Positions 8,570-19,902 of a DNA stretch of 64,000 nucleotides are shown here, piece by piece. The translations under genes and the position numbers were made by a program. The notes beneath the pieces were generated by a model, which saw nothing but the letters and a program-made list of their open reading frames with translations, was not told the origin of the DNA and ran no database searches. The stretch comes from an uncultured bacterium. GTDB taxonomy: Bacteria > Verrucomicrobiota > Lentisphaeria > Victivallales > UBA1829. How positions within the stretch are numbered: the first letter of the stretch is position 1; each line of letters opens with the position of its first letter. Location: positions 98,024 through 162,023 of the forward strand of contig CACZEK010000002.1 in assembly GCA_902780135.1 (NCBI GenBank), read 5' to 3'.

Positions 8570-9385
8570 TTATTTCTTTGCGGCCTTTTCCTCTTCCGCC
8601 CAGCGGTCGAAACACCCCTGGATGAAGTCGATCGTCTTCTGGTGCGTTTCGTGGCTGTTCTGTCCGACCTCCATGGCGGGTCCGAACTCGAACCGCACGG
8701 CGCGCTCCGGGTGGAGCGGGCCCATGTCGCGGAGGTATTTCCCGGTGGAGAGGAAGTCGGTCTTCAGCGCCATGGGCAGGACGGGGACGCCCGCGGATTT
8801 TGCGAGCTTGACGCCGATGGTGTTGAACTGCGAGGGGTCGAACGTCTCCGTGCGCGTGGACTGGGGGAAGACGATCATGGAGCGTCCGCCTTCGAGGAGC
8901 TTCTTTCCCTCGGTGAGGACGGTGCGGAGGTCTTCGCGGGCGTTGGTGCGGCTGACCGGGATCGCGCCGAACGACAGCAGGATGTGGCGGAAGAACGGCA
9001 CGTCGAGCAGGGATTTCTTCACGACGAAGGAGAAGTCGATGTGTTCGCGGATGATCGCGTGGAGCACGGCGGTCTCCAGCAGGCTCATGTGGTTCCCCAC
9101 GATCACGACGGGCTTGCCGCCGAGGTCGCGCAGGTGGTTGAGCCCGCGGATGTGGATGCGCCCGCCGCAGCGTTCGATCAGGCGGATGTTGCGGGAGGAA
9201 TACATGATCTGTCCATCCTTGTCGAGCTTGCCGTGCGCGGCGGTGTTGCCGCACTGGATGAACGTCATGAAGTTGCTCTGATAGAAATACCAGCGGCTGT
9301 GAAGCCAGAGGTGGAACGCGAGGGAACAGCGGCTGGACTCCGGCGTATCGTAACTGTCCATGCCGGCGAAGAGATATTGAGACAT
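8570..9385 (-). CDS. PlsC-like lysophospholipid acyltransferase
   Basis: A 271-residue glycerolipid acyltransferase of the PlsC/LPLAT superfamily, expected to transfer acyl chains to lysophosphatidate or a related lipid at the inner membrane. Block I reads NHMSLLET, which is H(X)4E (His99, Glu104) instead of the usual H(X)4D. Block III reads VFPQSTRT (about residues 172-179) instead of FPEGTR. The rest (FNTIGVKLAKSAGVPVLPMALK) is typical. These variants suggest a divergent clade rather than decay, because both changes are conservative. Start MSQYLFAG is tentative; no strong ribosome site is seen and Met9 or an upstream Met are alternatives. Monocistronic. Confidence 0.82.
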   Translation of the reverse strand: MSQYLFAGMDSYDTPESSRCSLAFHLWLHSRWYFYQSNFMTFIQCGNTAAHGKLDKDGQIMYSSRNIRLIERCGGRIHIRGLNHLRDLGGKPVVIVGNHMSLLETAVLHAIIREHIDFSFVVKKSLLDVPFFRHILLSFGAIPVSRTNAREDLRTVLTEGKKLLEGGRSMIVFPQSTRTETFDPSQFNTIGVKLAKSAGVPVLPMALKTDFLSTGKYLRDMGPLHPERAVRFEFGPAMEVGQNSHETHQKTIDFIQGCFDRWAEEEKAAKK

Positions 9386-9470
9386 TTCGGAACCGTGTGA
9401 ATGGTGGAAGTGGGGACCCGCGGCGTCCGCCGGAGGGCACATCCGGAAAAGACGCCGAAACTACTTCAAT

Positions 9471-9499
9471 AATTTACATCATAAACGGGCGTTCTTCAA
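9471..9499 (-). promoter_or_regulatory. Promoter of the PlsC-like gene
   Basis: Minus strand TTGAAG (9494-9499), 17-base spacer, TAAATT (9471-9476). Confidence 0.65.
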
Positions 9500-9591
9500 G
9501 CGGAAAAAGGCATCCGGGCGCGTCTTTTCCGGTATTTTTTCCGGACGGCGTTTTTTTTTACGTTTTTTTGCCGTTTTGCGCGGTTTCGCGT

Positions 9592-9619
9592 TTGCATGCC
9601 GGGCAAAACGTGATACATT
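9592..9619 (+). promoter_or_regulatory. Promoter of the decarboxylase operon
   Basis: TTGCAT (9592-9597), 16-base spacer, extended -10 TGATACATT with TACATT at 9614-9619. A TATACT at 9621-9626 lacks a spaced -35 box. Confidence 0.5.
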
Positions 9620-9822
9620 GTATACTCTTGTTTCATCAATCGGTTGATTGCACTTTCCCGCTTTGATCCCGCGACACGTCCTCCGTAATCAACTGCCGAC
9701 CCGAATCCGTCCGGAGCCGCGCTCGACCGGCCCCGGCTGTCTGTCAGTCACGCCGCGCCGCATCCGCAAAACAAAACACGGCGGCACGGCACAACAAGTT
9801 CAACAAGAAGGACACGGCAAGC

Positions 9823-10989
9823 ATGCTGAAGGATGTGTACGATTACTACAGCCACGACGACTGGGCATTGATGAAAGCGGAAATGGACCGCCGGGAGACC
9901 CCGTTCCTGGTCGTCAACCTGAACATCATCCGCCGCAATTACGAGGCGCTCCGCAGCCTGTATCCGTTCGCGCATATCTATTACGCGGTGAAGGCGAATC
10001 CCGCGCCGGAGGTCCTGACCGTCCTGCGCGACATGGGCGCGTGCTTCGACATCGCGTCCGTGTACGAGCTCGACCAGATCCTCTCGCTCGGCGTGTCGCC
10101 CGACCGCATCAGCTACGGCAACACCATCAAGAAGGCGCGCGACATCGCCTACGCCTACGGCAAGGGCGTCCGCCTCTTCACGACCGACAGCGAGGCGGAC
10201 ATCCGCAACCTCGCGCAGTACGCGCCCGGGTCGCGCGTCGCCTGCCGCATCCTGACCGAAGGCGGCGAGACGGCGGAATGGCCGCTCTCCCGCAAGTTCG
10301 GATGCCATCCCGACCTCGCGATCGACCTGATCATGCTCGCGAAGGAGCTGGGCCTGAACCCCTGCGGCGTGTCGTTCCACGTCGGCTCCCAGCAGCGCGA
10401 CATCGGCGCGTGGGACTCCGCGATCTCGAAGGTCCGCTATATCTTCGACTACCTCGCGGGGCAGGGCGTCAAGCTCAATCTCGTGAACATGGGCGGCGGG
10501 TTCCCCGTCAAGTACATCTCGAAGACCAGCAGCCCGCGCGTCTACGCCGAGGAGATCACGCGCTACCTGAAGGAAGACTTCCCCGACGGACTCCCGGAAG
10601 TCATCCTGGAGCCGGGCCGTTCGCTCGTCGCCGAGTCCGGCGTCCTCGTGACCGAGGTCGTGCTCGTCTCCAAGAAGTCCAACGTCGGCGTCGACAAGTG
10701 GGTCTACCTCGACACCGGACTCTTCAACGGCCTCATCGAGACCATCGGCGAGAGCATCAAATACCCGCTCTACAGCGACGCCGAGGGCAAGCCGTCCGAC
10801 AACTTCGTGATCGCCGGGCCCACGTGCGACAGCCAGGACATCATGTACGAGAAGTTCCGCAACGCGCTCCCGGACGGCATCAAGCCGGGCGACCGCATCT
10901 ACTGGCTTACGACCGGAGCGTACACGGCGAGCTACTGCTCCGTCTGCTTCAACGGCTTCCCGCCGCTGAAGACCTATTTCGTGAAGTAA
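9823..10989 (+). CDS. Ornithine/lysine decarboxylase, PLP fold type III
   Basis: A 388-residue alanine-racemase-fold decarboxylase, expected to convert ornithine (or lysine) to putrescine (or cadaverine), feeding polyamine synthesis. The PLP Lys is Lys57 in YYAVKANP; other blocks are CFDIASVYELD, SFHVGSQ, MGGGFPVKY and EPGRSLVAESG. The catalytic Cys-Asp pair of the ODC family is seen in GPTCDSQD (Cys335, Asp336). This separates it from diaminopimelate decarboxylase. Start fixed by AAGGA. The DUF3795 gene follows after 18 bases and probably shares the transcript. Substrate preference cannot be read from sequence alone. Confidence 0.88.
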   Translation: MLKDVYDYYSHDDWALMKAEMDRRETPFLVVNLNIIRRNYEALRSLYPFAHIYYAVKANPAPEVLTVLRDMGACFDIASVYELDQILSLGVSPDRISYGNTIKKARDIAYAYGKGVRLFTTDSEADIRNLAQYAPGSRVACRILTEGGETAEWPLSRKFGCHPDLAIDLIMLAKELGLNPCGVSFHVGSQQRDIGAWDSAISKVRYIFDYLAGQGVKLNLVNMGGGFPVKYISKTSSPRVYAEEITRYLKEDFPDGLPEVILEPGRSLVAESGVLVTEVVLVSKKSNVGVDKWVYLDTGLFNGLIETIGESIKYPLYSDAEGKPSDNFVIAGPTCDSQDIMYEKFRNALPDGIKPGDRIYWLTTGAYTASYCSVCFNGFPPLKTYFVK

Positions 10990-11007
10990 GACGGAAGGGA
11001 ACGCGCC

Positions 11008-11340
11008 ATGAAGACCATGATCGCATACTGCGGCCTGGACTGCGAACAATGCGACGCGTATCTTGCCACGGTCCGTGACGACCGGGCGCTGCGCGAGAAA
11101 ACCGCGAAACTGTGGTCCGAGCTGAACCACGTCGAGATTCTGCCGGAACACATCAACTGCGAAGGCTGCCGTGCGGACGGAAAGAAGACCGTGTACTGCG
11201 ACCGTCTCTGTGAGATCCGGCAGTGCGCGCTGAAAAAGGGCGTGGAGACCTGCGGCGGCTGCCCGGAAATGGATTCCTGCGGGAAACTGTCGATGGTGAC
11301 CTCGAACAATCCCGAGGCGCGCAGAAATCTGAAAGGATAG
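11008..11340 (+). CDS. Cys-rich DUF3795-like protein
   Basis: A 110-residue cytoplasmic protein with 13 cysteines in metal-site-like spacing: AYCGLDCEQCDAYLAT at the N-terminus, then CEGC, YCDRLC, IRQC and CGGCPEMDSCG. The YCGLDCxxC start matches the DUF3795 family, whose function is not established; binding of zinc or an Fe-S cluster is plausible. Ribosome site GGAAGGGAA. Probably cotranscribed with the upstream decarboxylase and ended by the terminator at 11376. Confidence 0.78.
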   Translation: MKTMIAYCGLDCEQCDAYLATVRDDRALREKTAKLWSELNHVEILPEHINCEGCRADGKKTVYCDRLCEIRQCALKKGVETCGGCPEMDSCGKLSMVTSNNPEARRNLKG

Positions 11341-11375
11341 TCCGCCGCTTTCCCGGAAACGCTTTTTTGTCCGTT

Positions 11376-11408
11376 CATCCGGCATCGCCGCCGGATGTTC
11401 TTTTTTTT
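11376..11408 (+). terminator. Rho-independent terminator
   Basis: Perfect 8-base stem CATCCGGC/GCCGGATG (11376-11383 with 11390-11397), then TTCTTTTTTTT. Confidence 0.9.
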
Positions 11409-11428
11409 ATGCCGCGGGCGGGGAGGAT

Positions 11429-12272
11429 TCAGAAACCGTTGTCCCGAATGGCGCGGAGCGTGACGGCGACGTTGTGGACACGCAGCGCCTCGACTCCGGC
11501 GCGGCAGAGTTCGAGCTGAAGCCGCGCCGTGGCGTCGTCGCGGTCGGCGGGGCGGGGGATGCCGTACATGCGCCCGATGAATCCTTTGCGCGAGATGCCG
11601 TAGAAGAGGGGGAATCCGAGTTTTCTGAACTCGGCGGCGCGGCGGATGAGCGCCATGTTCTGTTCGTCGGTCTTGGAGAATCCGACGCCCGGGTCGAGCA
11701 TGATGCGGGCGGGGTCGACGCCCGCGCGGACGGCTTTTTTTACGGCATCCAGCAGGAACGCCGAGACGTCCGCGATCAGGTCGCCGTAGACGAGGTTGTC
11801 CGGGTCCTGCATGGTGTCCGGCGTGCCGCGCATGTGCATGATGATGAGCGCGGCATGATGCGCCGCGACGGCGTCCGCCATGCGCGGATCGTATTGCAGC
11901 CCGCTGACGTCGTTGACGCAGTCCGCGCCCGCATCCAGCGCGGCGTCGGCGACGTCCGCCTTGCGCGTGTCGACGCTGAGGAAAAGGTCCGGGAAACGCG
12001 CGCGGATGAGCTTCAGTGCGGGGAGCAGGCGTCGTATTTCCTCGTCAGCGGGGACCGCGCCCGAGCCGGGCCGCGTGGACTCCGCCCCCAGGTCGAGCGC
12101 GTCCGCGCCGTCTGCGACCAGCTGTGCCGCGAATTCCGCCGAGGATTCCGGCGAGGCAGTGTGCGCGCCGCCGTCGCTGAAGGAATCCGGCGTGAGGTTC
12201 AGGATGCCGAAAAGACGCGGCCGGGCGAGAGTGCCCGACCGCGCGATGTTTTTGACGGATTCGAAGAAACGG

Positions 12273-12286
<14 letters not shown>
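11429..12286 (-). CDS. folP: Dihydropteroate synthase
   Basis: Condenses p-aminobenzoate with the pterin pyrophosphate in folate synthesis; the target of sulfonamides. The 285-residue TIM-barrel shows NLTPDSFSDGG, GAESTRPG, SVDTRKADVA, NDVSGLQ, IMHMRGTP and LDPGVGFSKT in order, then the C-terminal GISRKGFIGR and VHNV blocks. The start overlaps the end of gyrA by 14 bases, so it is in the gyrA transcript. No folB or folK follows it. Confidence 0.95.
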
Positions 12287-15152
<2,866 letters not shown>

Positions 15153-15205
15153 GCTGGAAGCCTTTCGGAAAGAAGGTGTGGTTTGTGTTGTTTTTTTATA
15201 ATATT

Positions 15206-15234
15206 AATATAACACGGGAAAGCGCTTTTTTCAA
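15206..15234 (-). promoter_or_regulatory. gyrA-folP promoter
   Basis: Minus strand TTGAAA (15229-15234), 17-base spacer, TATATT (15206-15211). Confidence 0.8.
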
Positions 15235-15405
15235 GCGCGCGCGTACGCGTGTGCGAGGAAAAATGACAAAAAAACGCGAAAAATCGACGGAAACGGCATT
15301 TGCAGGCGATTTGACGCTATGTTTGATTTAAAATAATTTTCAAAAGAAGCGGGACGCGGTGTCGCGCTTCCGTCGATTTTTTTGCAAAAATGAAGCGTTC
15401 CGCGC

Positions 15406-15434
15406 TTGATTTTTCCGCCTTCCGGCAGTATGTT
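15406..15434 (+). promoter_or_regulatory. tRNA-Gly promoter
   Basis: TTGATT (15406-15411), 17-base spacer, TATGTT (15429-15434), 18 bases before the tRNA. Confidence 0.65.
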
Positions 15435-15451
15435 ATATCACACGCTTTTTT

Positions 15452-15525
15452 GCGGGCGTAGCAAAATGGTTATGCTCCAGCTTCCCAAGCTGGTCACGCC
15501 GGTTCGATTCCGGTCGCCCGCTCCA
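15452..15525 (+). tRNA. tRNA-Gly(CCC)
   Basis: Cloverleaf is complete: acceptor GCGGGCG/CGCCCGC perfectly paired, anticodon stem CCAGC/GCTGG with loop TTCCCAA (anticodon CCC at 15484-15486), T arm with loop TTCGATT. The 3' CCA is encoded (15523-15525). Confidence 0.96.
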
Positions 15526-15563
15526 TTTTTTTGCCCCGGTTTCCGGCTCCCCGTTTCCCAAAC

Positions 15564-15599
15564 AAAAACGCCCGCGGGACGAATGTGTCCGTGCGGGCG
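15564..15599 (-). terminator. Terminator of the GH51-lipoprotein unit
   Basis: CGCCCGC/GCGGGCG stem (15569-15575 with 15593-15599) extended by an inner GGAC/GTCC pair, followed on the minus strand by UUUUU. Confidence 0.8.
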
Positions 15600-15664
15600 G
15601 TGAAAACGGAGGAAGCAGCCGGGAAGCGCTGCCGCGCTCCTGTTCGGCGCAGAGAGGGCAAACG

Positions 15665-16225
15665 TCATTCCCCGTCGTCGAAATCGCTCTCCCAGTCAAT
15701 GCCGCGTTTGCTCAGGAAGAACGATGCGTCCAGCGGGCATGTCAGGCGTTTCTGGTTCTGTTTCTTGCCGTCGATATAGGTGCAGGCGGGGTATTCGACC
15801 TTGTCCCACTTTTCCTTGCGCGCGAGCGCGATCCCGCCCAGCTGGAACGCGCCTTCCGCATAGCCTTCCTTGTGGTAGATGCGGTACTCCATCTCCTCAG
15901 GCGAATGGAAGTACAGAAAGATGTCGTCCTCTCCCTCGAGGATGTATTCGCCTTCCGGGATGTTGACCGTTTTCTTCTCCAGCGGGTTTTCCCCGAGTTC
16001 AAAGAGCATGTCCTTGTTGACCGTGAAACGGCGCGGCATGCGCGGCAGACGCACCCCGGAACGCGGGATCGTGCCTGCTGAATCGACCGGAGAACACGCC
16101 GCGAAAAGCGCGCAGGACGCGGCTGCGAGGGCGAGGACAAACGCGAACCTCCGGACGCGGGAGACGGGGAGCCTTCCGCGGATTCCAAAGCGTTTTTGAG
16201 AGAAAAGATTTGATTCTTTCATCAT
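15665..16225 (-). CDS. Lipoprotein of unknown function
   Basis: 186 residues with a basic N-terminus, hydrophobic stretch FAFVLALAAASCALFAAC and a lipobox ending LFAAC, so it is a lipid-anchored envelope protein. The mature part contains a compact segment (NIPEGEYILEGEDDIFLYFH) that looks beta-rich. No family recognised. The start is either of two adjacent ATG codons; the signal sequence has an unusually long basic n-region. It lies 37 bases after the GH51 gene on the same strand and is probably cotranscribed. Confidence 0.75.
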   Translation of the reverse strand: MMKESNLFSQKRFGIRGRLPVSRVRRFAFVLALAAASCALFAACSPVDSAGTIPRSGVRLPRMPRRFTVNKDMLFELGENPLEKKTVNIPEGEYILEGEDDIFLYFHSPEEMEYRIYHKEGYAEGAFQLGGIALARKEKWDKVEYPACTYIDGKKQNQKRLTCPLDASFFLSKRGIDWESDFDDGE

Positions 16226-16262
16226 GCCTGTGCCGGGGTTCGCGTGTTACGATTTGTTATGG

Positions 16263-17789
16263 TTACTTGGAAGCCTTCTTCGCGGCCTTCTTCACTGGAG
16301 CCTTTTTCGCCGGGGCTTTCTTTGCGGCGGCGGGCTTGAGCGTGATGGTGGCGACGGAGCAGGGCGGGAGTTCGAAGAGGACCTTGCCGTTTTTGACGGC
16401 GAGGTCGAGCTTGCGGATCTTGACCGCGTTCGGCTTTTTGAAGGTGTTGAGCGCGTGGATGTCGCCGTTGCCGAGGATCTCGCCGGAGACGCTTGCGGCG
16501 TCGAAGCCCCAGACGTCCAGTTCGACCGGGAGCGCCTTGTCCGCGTGGATGTTGGCGGCGCTGACGTGCAGGACGCCGTCCTTGACGGAGGCGGTGTGCG
16601 TGATCGCGTCGAGCTTGCAGCCGTCGATGGGCGCGGCCTGGGCGAAGGATTCGACGCGGTCGGCGTCCTGGTGGACCTTGTAGAGGTCGAAGACGTGGCA
16701 GGTCGGGGTGACGAGCATCTTCTCGCCTTCGGTCAGGATCATCGCCTGGAGCACGTTCACGAGCTGGGCGATGTTCGCCATGCGGACGCGGCGGTTGTTG
16801 CGGTGGAAGATGTTCAGGGAGATCGCGGCGACCATGGCGTCGCGCATGGTGTTCTGCTGGTGGAGGAATCCGGGGTTGGTGCCTTCCTCGACGTCGAACC
16901 AGGTGCCCCACTCGTCGACGAAGAGACCGACGCGCGCCTCGGGATCGTACTTGTCCATGATGACGGACTGCGCTTTGATGATCTTTTCGATGTTGTCGGC
17001 TTTTTCGAGCGTGGTGTAGTATTCCGGCACGTCGAACTTGGTCGCGGAGCCCTTGTGTTCCCACACGCCGGGCACGGTGTAATAATGCAGGGTGACGGCG
17101 TCGAGCCACTGGCCCGCGCTCTGCATCAGGACCTCGGTCCAGTTCAGGTCGCCGCCGTTGGCGCCCGCCGCGATGCGGACGAGCTTGGTGTCGCCGTAGT
17201 CGCGGGCGTAGGTGGTGTAGCGGCGGAACTGGTCGGCGTAGTATTCCGGGCGCATGTGGCCGTCGCCCCAGGGTTCGTTGCCGAAGCCCCAGAACCTGAC
17301 GTTCCACGGCTCCTTGCGGCCGTTCTTTTTGCGGAGCTCGGTCATCGGACCCTGCACCTTGGCGTTCAGGTACTCGATCCACTGGGACATCTCCTGCACG
17401 GTGCCGCTGCTGACGTTGCCGTTGATGTACGGCTCAGCGCCGATGAGCTCGCAGAAACGGAGGAATTCGTGCGTGCCGAAGGAGTTGTCTTCCGCGACGC
17501 CGCCCCAGGTGTCGTTCACGATGTACGGGCGCTTGGAACGCGGCCCGATGCCGTCGCGCCAGTGGTAGCAGTCGGCGAAGCAGCCGCCGGGCCAGCGGAG
17601 GTTCGGGATCCGGATCCGGCGGAGGACGTCGATCACGTCCTTGCGCATGCCGTCGATGTTCGGGATCTTCGATTTTTCCCCGACGTACAGGCCGTCGTAA
17701 ATGCAGTGTCCGAGGTGTTCGGAGAACTGTCCGTAGACATGGCGGCTGATCCGCCCCTGGAGATTGCTTGCGTCGACAATGAGTTTCAC
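16263..17789 (-). CDS. GH51 alpha-L-arabinofuranosidase with Lys/Ala-rich tail
   Basis: Hydrolyses terminal alpha-L-arabinofuranosyl groups from arabinan/arabinoxylan fragments. The 508-residue TIM-barrel shows LRWPGGCFADCYHWRDGIGP, acid/base Glu172 in GFGNEPWG and nucleophile Glu293 in LFVDEWGTW, as in GH51. There is no signal peptide, so it acts on imported oligosaccharides in the cytoplasm. The last 22 residues are a Lys-Ala-Pro tail (AAAKKAPAKKAPVKKAAKK) beyond the normal C-terminal beta domain. It has a GTG start, supported by AAAGGA. Followed by a lipoprotein gene. Confidence 0.93.
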   Translation of the reverse strand: MKLIVDASNLQGRISRHVYGQFSEHLGHCIYDGLYVGEKSKIPNIDGMRKDVIDVLRRIRIPNLRWPGGCFADCYHWRDGIGPRSKRPYIVNDTWGGVAEDNSFGTHEFLRFCELIGAEPYINGNVSSGTVQEMSQWIEYLNAKVQGPMTELRKKNGRKEPWNVRFWGFGNEPWGDGHMRPEYYADQFRRYTTYARDYGDTKLVRIAAGANGGDLNWTEVLMQSAGQWLDAVTLHYYTVPGVWEHKGSATKFDVPEYYTTLEKADNIEKIIKAQSVIMDKYDPEARVGLFVDEWGTWFDVEEGTNPGFLHQQNTMRDAMVAAISLNIFHRNNRRVRMANIAQLVNVLQAMILTEGEKMLVTPTCHVFDLYKVHQDADRVESFAQAAPIDGCKLDAITHTASVKDGVLHVSAANIHADKALPVELDVWGFDAASVSGEILGNGDIHALNTFKKPNAVKIRKLDLAVKNGKVLFELPPCSVATITLKPAAAKKAPAKKAPVKKAAKKASK

Positions 17790-17847
17790 GTTGGTTTCCT
17801 TTCGGTTCGCGTGTGTTGAAATACAGTGGTTTCAGTCAAAACAAAAT

Positions 17848-17875
17848 AACATACATCCATCCGCGGAAAAATCAA
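17848..17875 (-). promoter_or_regulatory. GH51 promoter
   Basis: Minus strand TTGATT (17870-17875), 16-base spacer, TATGTT (17848-17853). Confidence 0.7.
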
Positions 17876-17908
17876 CCGGAAATCAGGCGAAAAACAACGG
17901 AACGGCAT

Positions 17909-17971
17909 AAAAAAATCCTGCCCGGATTCCTTTTGCCCGGCGTGAGCCGGAGGAACTTGGACCCGGACAGG
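17909..17971 (-). terminator. Terminator of the glyQS-lipoprotein operon
   Basis: Stem CCTGTCCGG/CCGGGCAGG on the minus strand (17963-17971 with 17917-17925) with an inner hairpin in the loop, followed by seven U. Confidence 0.75.
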
Positions 17972-17997
17972 TTTCCCGAATGGAGATGCGGCGGTGA

Positions 17998-19077
17998 TCA
18001 GGCTTCTTCGAGGGGGGCTTCCTCTTCGGAGATTCCCTCGTCCTCCGCTTCGGAGCCGCTGCCGGACGCGTCGGATTCGGCGGCTTCGTCTTCTCCGCTT
18101 TCCTCCGCTTCGGCGGCTTCCGCTTCCTGCGCGGCTTCCGCTTCCTGCGCGGCGCGGTCGCTCTTCAGGATGACCTTGGCGTCGTCGCGGAAGAAGACGG
18201 CGTTGTCGCCGAGACGGCGGATGACGCGCGGGAGCACGATGCCGTCCTGTTCGCGCCAGTCCATGATGTAGGAGATCTTGGAATCGTCGTCGAGGATGAT
18301 GTCGACGCGGGAGATGGTCTTTTCCTCGTTGCTGACGTAGAGCGCCATGGCGACGGCCGGGGCGCAGACGCTTTTCAGTCTGACGTCGTAGCACTTGCAC
18401 CAGCGGTTGTCGATGCGGAACTCGATGGGCTCGGTGGTGGTCTTCGGCTTGAGCTCGGGCTTGTTCTTGTCGATCTTGTTGCCCTTCTCGTCCAGGTTCG
18501 CCTCGTTTTCGAGGTCGGCGATCGCGGGGTTCTCGCCCTGTTCGAGCTTCTCGTAGCTGCGGAGTTCGACGGTCTCCGCGATGCGGTTGAAATTGGTGGC
18601 GAACGCGTACATGATATGGACGTCGTAGGGGATCGCCGGGGGAACGCCGTTCGTGAACGTCTCGAAGGTGTATGTCTCGGTCTGACCTGCGATCGTGCGG
18701 GTGAACGTGCGGGACTCGCGGTCGACGAGGAGGGTGTAGTCGATGTCCTGCGGGCCGGCGAAATCAATGGAGACCAGGCTGATCTGCTCGGCGGCTTTGA
18801 CGAAGGAGAGGTTCATGAAGTCATCCTTGACCTCTTTCGAGGAGAAGATGGGGAGCTTCGCCTCTTCCTTTTCGTTGAACTCGTCCAGCCTGCGGTCGAT
18901 GTGCGCATTGATCTGGTTGAAGTAGTCGTTGTCGACTTCGTCTTCGACTTTGGGCTTGGCGTCGGACTTTTTGGGAGTGCCGTAAAACTCCCGCACTTCA
19001 TCATCGAGCGACTTGCAGGAGACGGTCGTAAGACCGGCTGCGATTCCGGTCAGGAGGAGGATGGTCTGAAGTTTCAT
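17998..19077 (-). CDS. Acidic-tailed lipoprotein of unknown function
   Basis: 359 residues starting MKLQTILLLTGIAAGLTTVSC, a lipoprotein signal with lipobox TVSC (Cys21). The central part holds the pattern of a lipoprotein-carrier-like beta sheet (DYTLLVDRESRTFTRTIAG, VDIILDDDSKISYIMDWRE, GIVLPRVIRRL), similar in outline to the neighbouring lipoprotein at 19113. The last 50 residues are almost only Glu, Ala, Asp and Ser, a disordered acidic tail. No family assigned. Third gene after glyQS with a 35-base gap, so part of that operon. Confidence 0.75.
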   Translation of the reverse strand: MKLQTILLLTGIAAGLTTVSCKSLDDEVREFYGTPKKSDAKPKVEDEVDNDYFNQINAHIDRRLDEFNEKEEAKLPIFSSKEVKDDFMNLSFVKAAEQISLVSIDFAGPQDIDYTLLVDRESRTFTRTIAGQTETYTFETFTNGVPPAIPYDVHIMYAFATNFNRIAETVELRSYEKLEQGENPAIADLENEANLDEKGNKIDKNKPELKPKTTTEPIEFRIDNRWCKCYDVRLKSVCAPAVAMALYVSNEEKTISRVDIILDDDSKISYIMDWREQDGIVLPRVIRRLGDNAVFFRDDAKVILKSDRAAQEAEAAQEAEAAEAEESGEDEAAESDASGSGSEAEDEGISEEEAPLEEA

Positions 19078-19112
19078 AAGGTTATCCTGTTGTTAAAGCT
19101 GAAAAGCGTTGA

Positions 19113-19859
19113 TTAGCCGTTGGTTTCGGGGAGCCGGAACAGCTCGTCCGGGAGTTCGGGGTTGATCTTGACGTCGCGGATGACGCAGGTGACGGGCGCG
19201 CCGTTCTCGGTCGAGGTGACGATGCGGGACGGGTAGGTCACGCCGGATTCCGTTTTGTATTCCTGGAATTGAGTGGAAAACCGTTCGTCGGAATCGCCTG
19301 CCATGCGTACGACGAGTCCGGTCCAAAGGTCCGTTTCCGGGTCGGTCGCCGCGATGCAGAACTTGATTTCGGGGAGGTCCGCAAGCTCCAGCACATAGGC
19401 GTGGCAGGTCTTGCCGTCGAATGCGGGAAAATCCACCGTGTCCTTCTTCCTGAGGGCTCCGGCGATCACCTTGCCGGGATCGAGGACCAGCCCCGCGAAG
19501 AAGCGCGCCTTCGCGGCGTCATCGTCTTCTGCGGCCGCCGACTTGCCGTCTTCGGTTTTTACGGCTTTGCCGCCGTTGATGACGATGGAGACTTTCTTTT
19601 CCGCGCCTTTCTCGTCCTTCCAGACGTAATCGCGGCGGACGCGTCCGTCCGTGCCGAGCTTGACCTCGCACGTGAAGGGCAGGGCGCCGTCCTGCGCGTA
19701 TTCGGCGGTGTAGGAGACCGTGGTCAGCGGCTCGGCGGAAACGACCAGTTCAGGCGCTTCGGCGTCTTCGATGAACGGCGTGCTCAGCGAATGGCACGCG
19801 GGCAGGACCATGCAGAGGGCGGCGAAGCCCGCGAGCAGGATTTGTTTTGCGCCTTTCAT
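19113..19859 (-). CDS. Lipoprotein with LolA-like features
   Basis: About 248 residues with signal MKGAKQILLAGFAALCMVLP and lipobox LPAC. The C-terminal pattern (sensitivity to YKTESGVTYPSRIV, then VKINPELPDELFRLPE) resembles proteins of the outer-membrane lipoprotein-sorting/LolA-LolB fold, where the closing NPxxxDxLFxxP phrase is common; this is an inference from pattern, not a firm family call. An upstream in-frame ATG at 19886 would put nine polar residues before the signal, so the later start is chosen. Between glyQS (43 bases) and another lipoprotein gene (35 bases). Confidence 0.72.
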   Translation of the reverse strand: MKGAKQILLAGFAALCMVLPACHSLSTPFIEDAEAPELVVSAEPLTTVSYTAEYAQDGALPFTCEVKLGTDGRVRRDYVWKDEKGAEKKVSIVINGGKAVKTEDGKSAAAEDDDAAKARFFAGLVLDPGKVIAGALRKKDTVDFPAFDGKTCHAYVLELADLPEIKFCIAATDPETDLWTGLVVRMAGDSDERFSTQFQEYKTESGVTYPSRIVTSTENGAPVTCVIRDVKINPELPDELFRLPETNG

Positions 19860-19902
19860 GGTCCCGTTGTCTCCCGTTGAGTTCATCCGAGGCGGTTTCG
19901 GA

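Larger units (their letters stand above)
9386..9822. other. 437-base divergent intergenic region
   Basis: It holds the two divergent promoters listed separately and a T-rich stretch around 9550-9568. A short inverted repeat ATCAA-TCGG-TTGAT lies at 9635-9648, just downstream of the rightward promoter, and could form the start of the mRNA or a small operator. No gene is seen. Confidence 0.5.
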
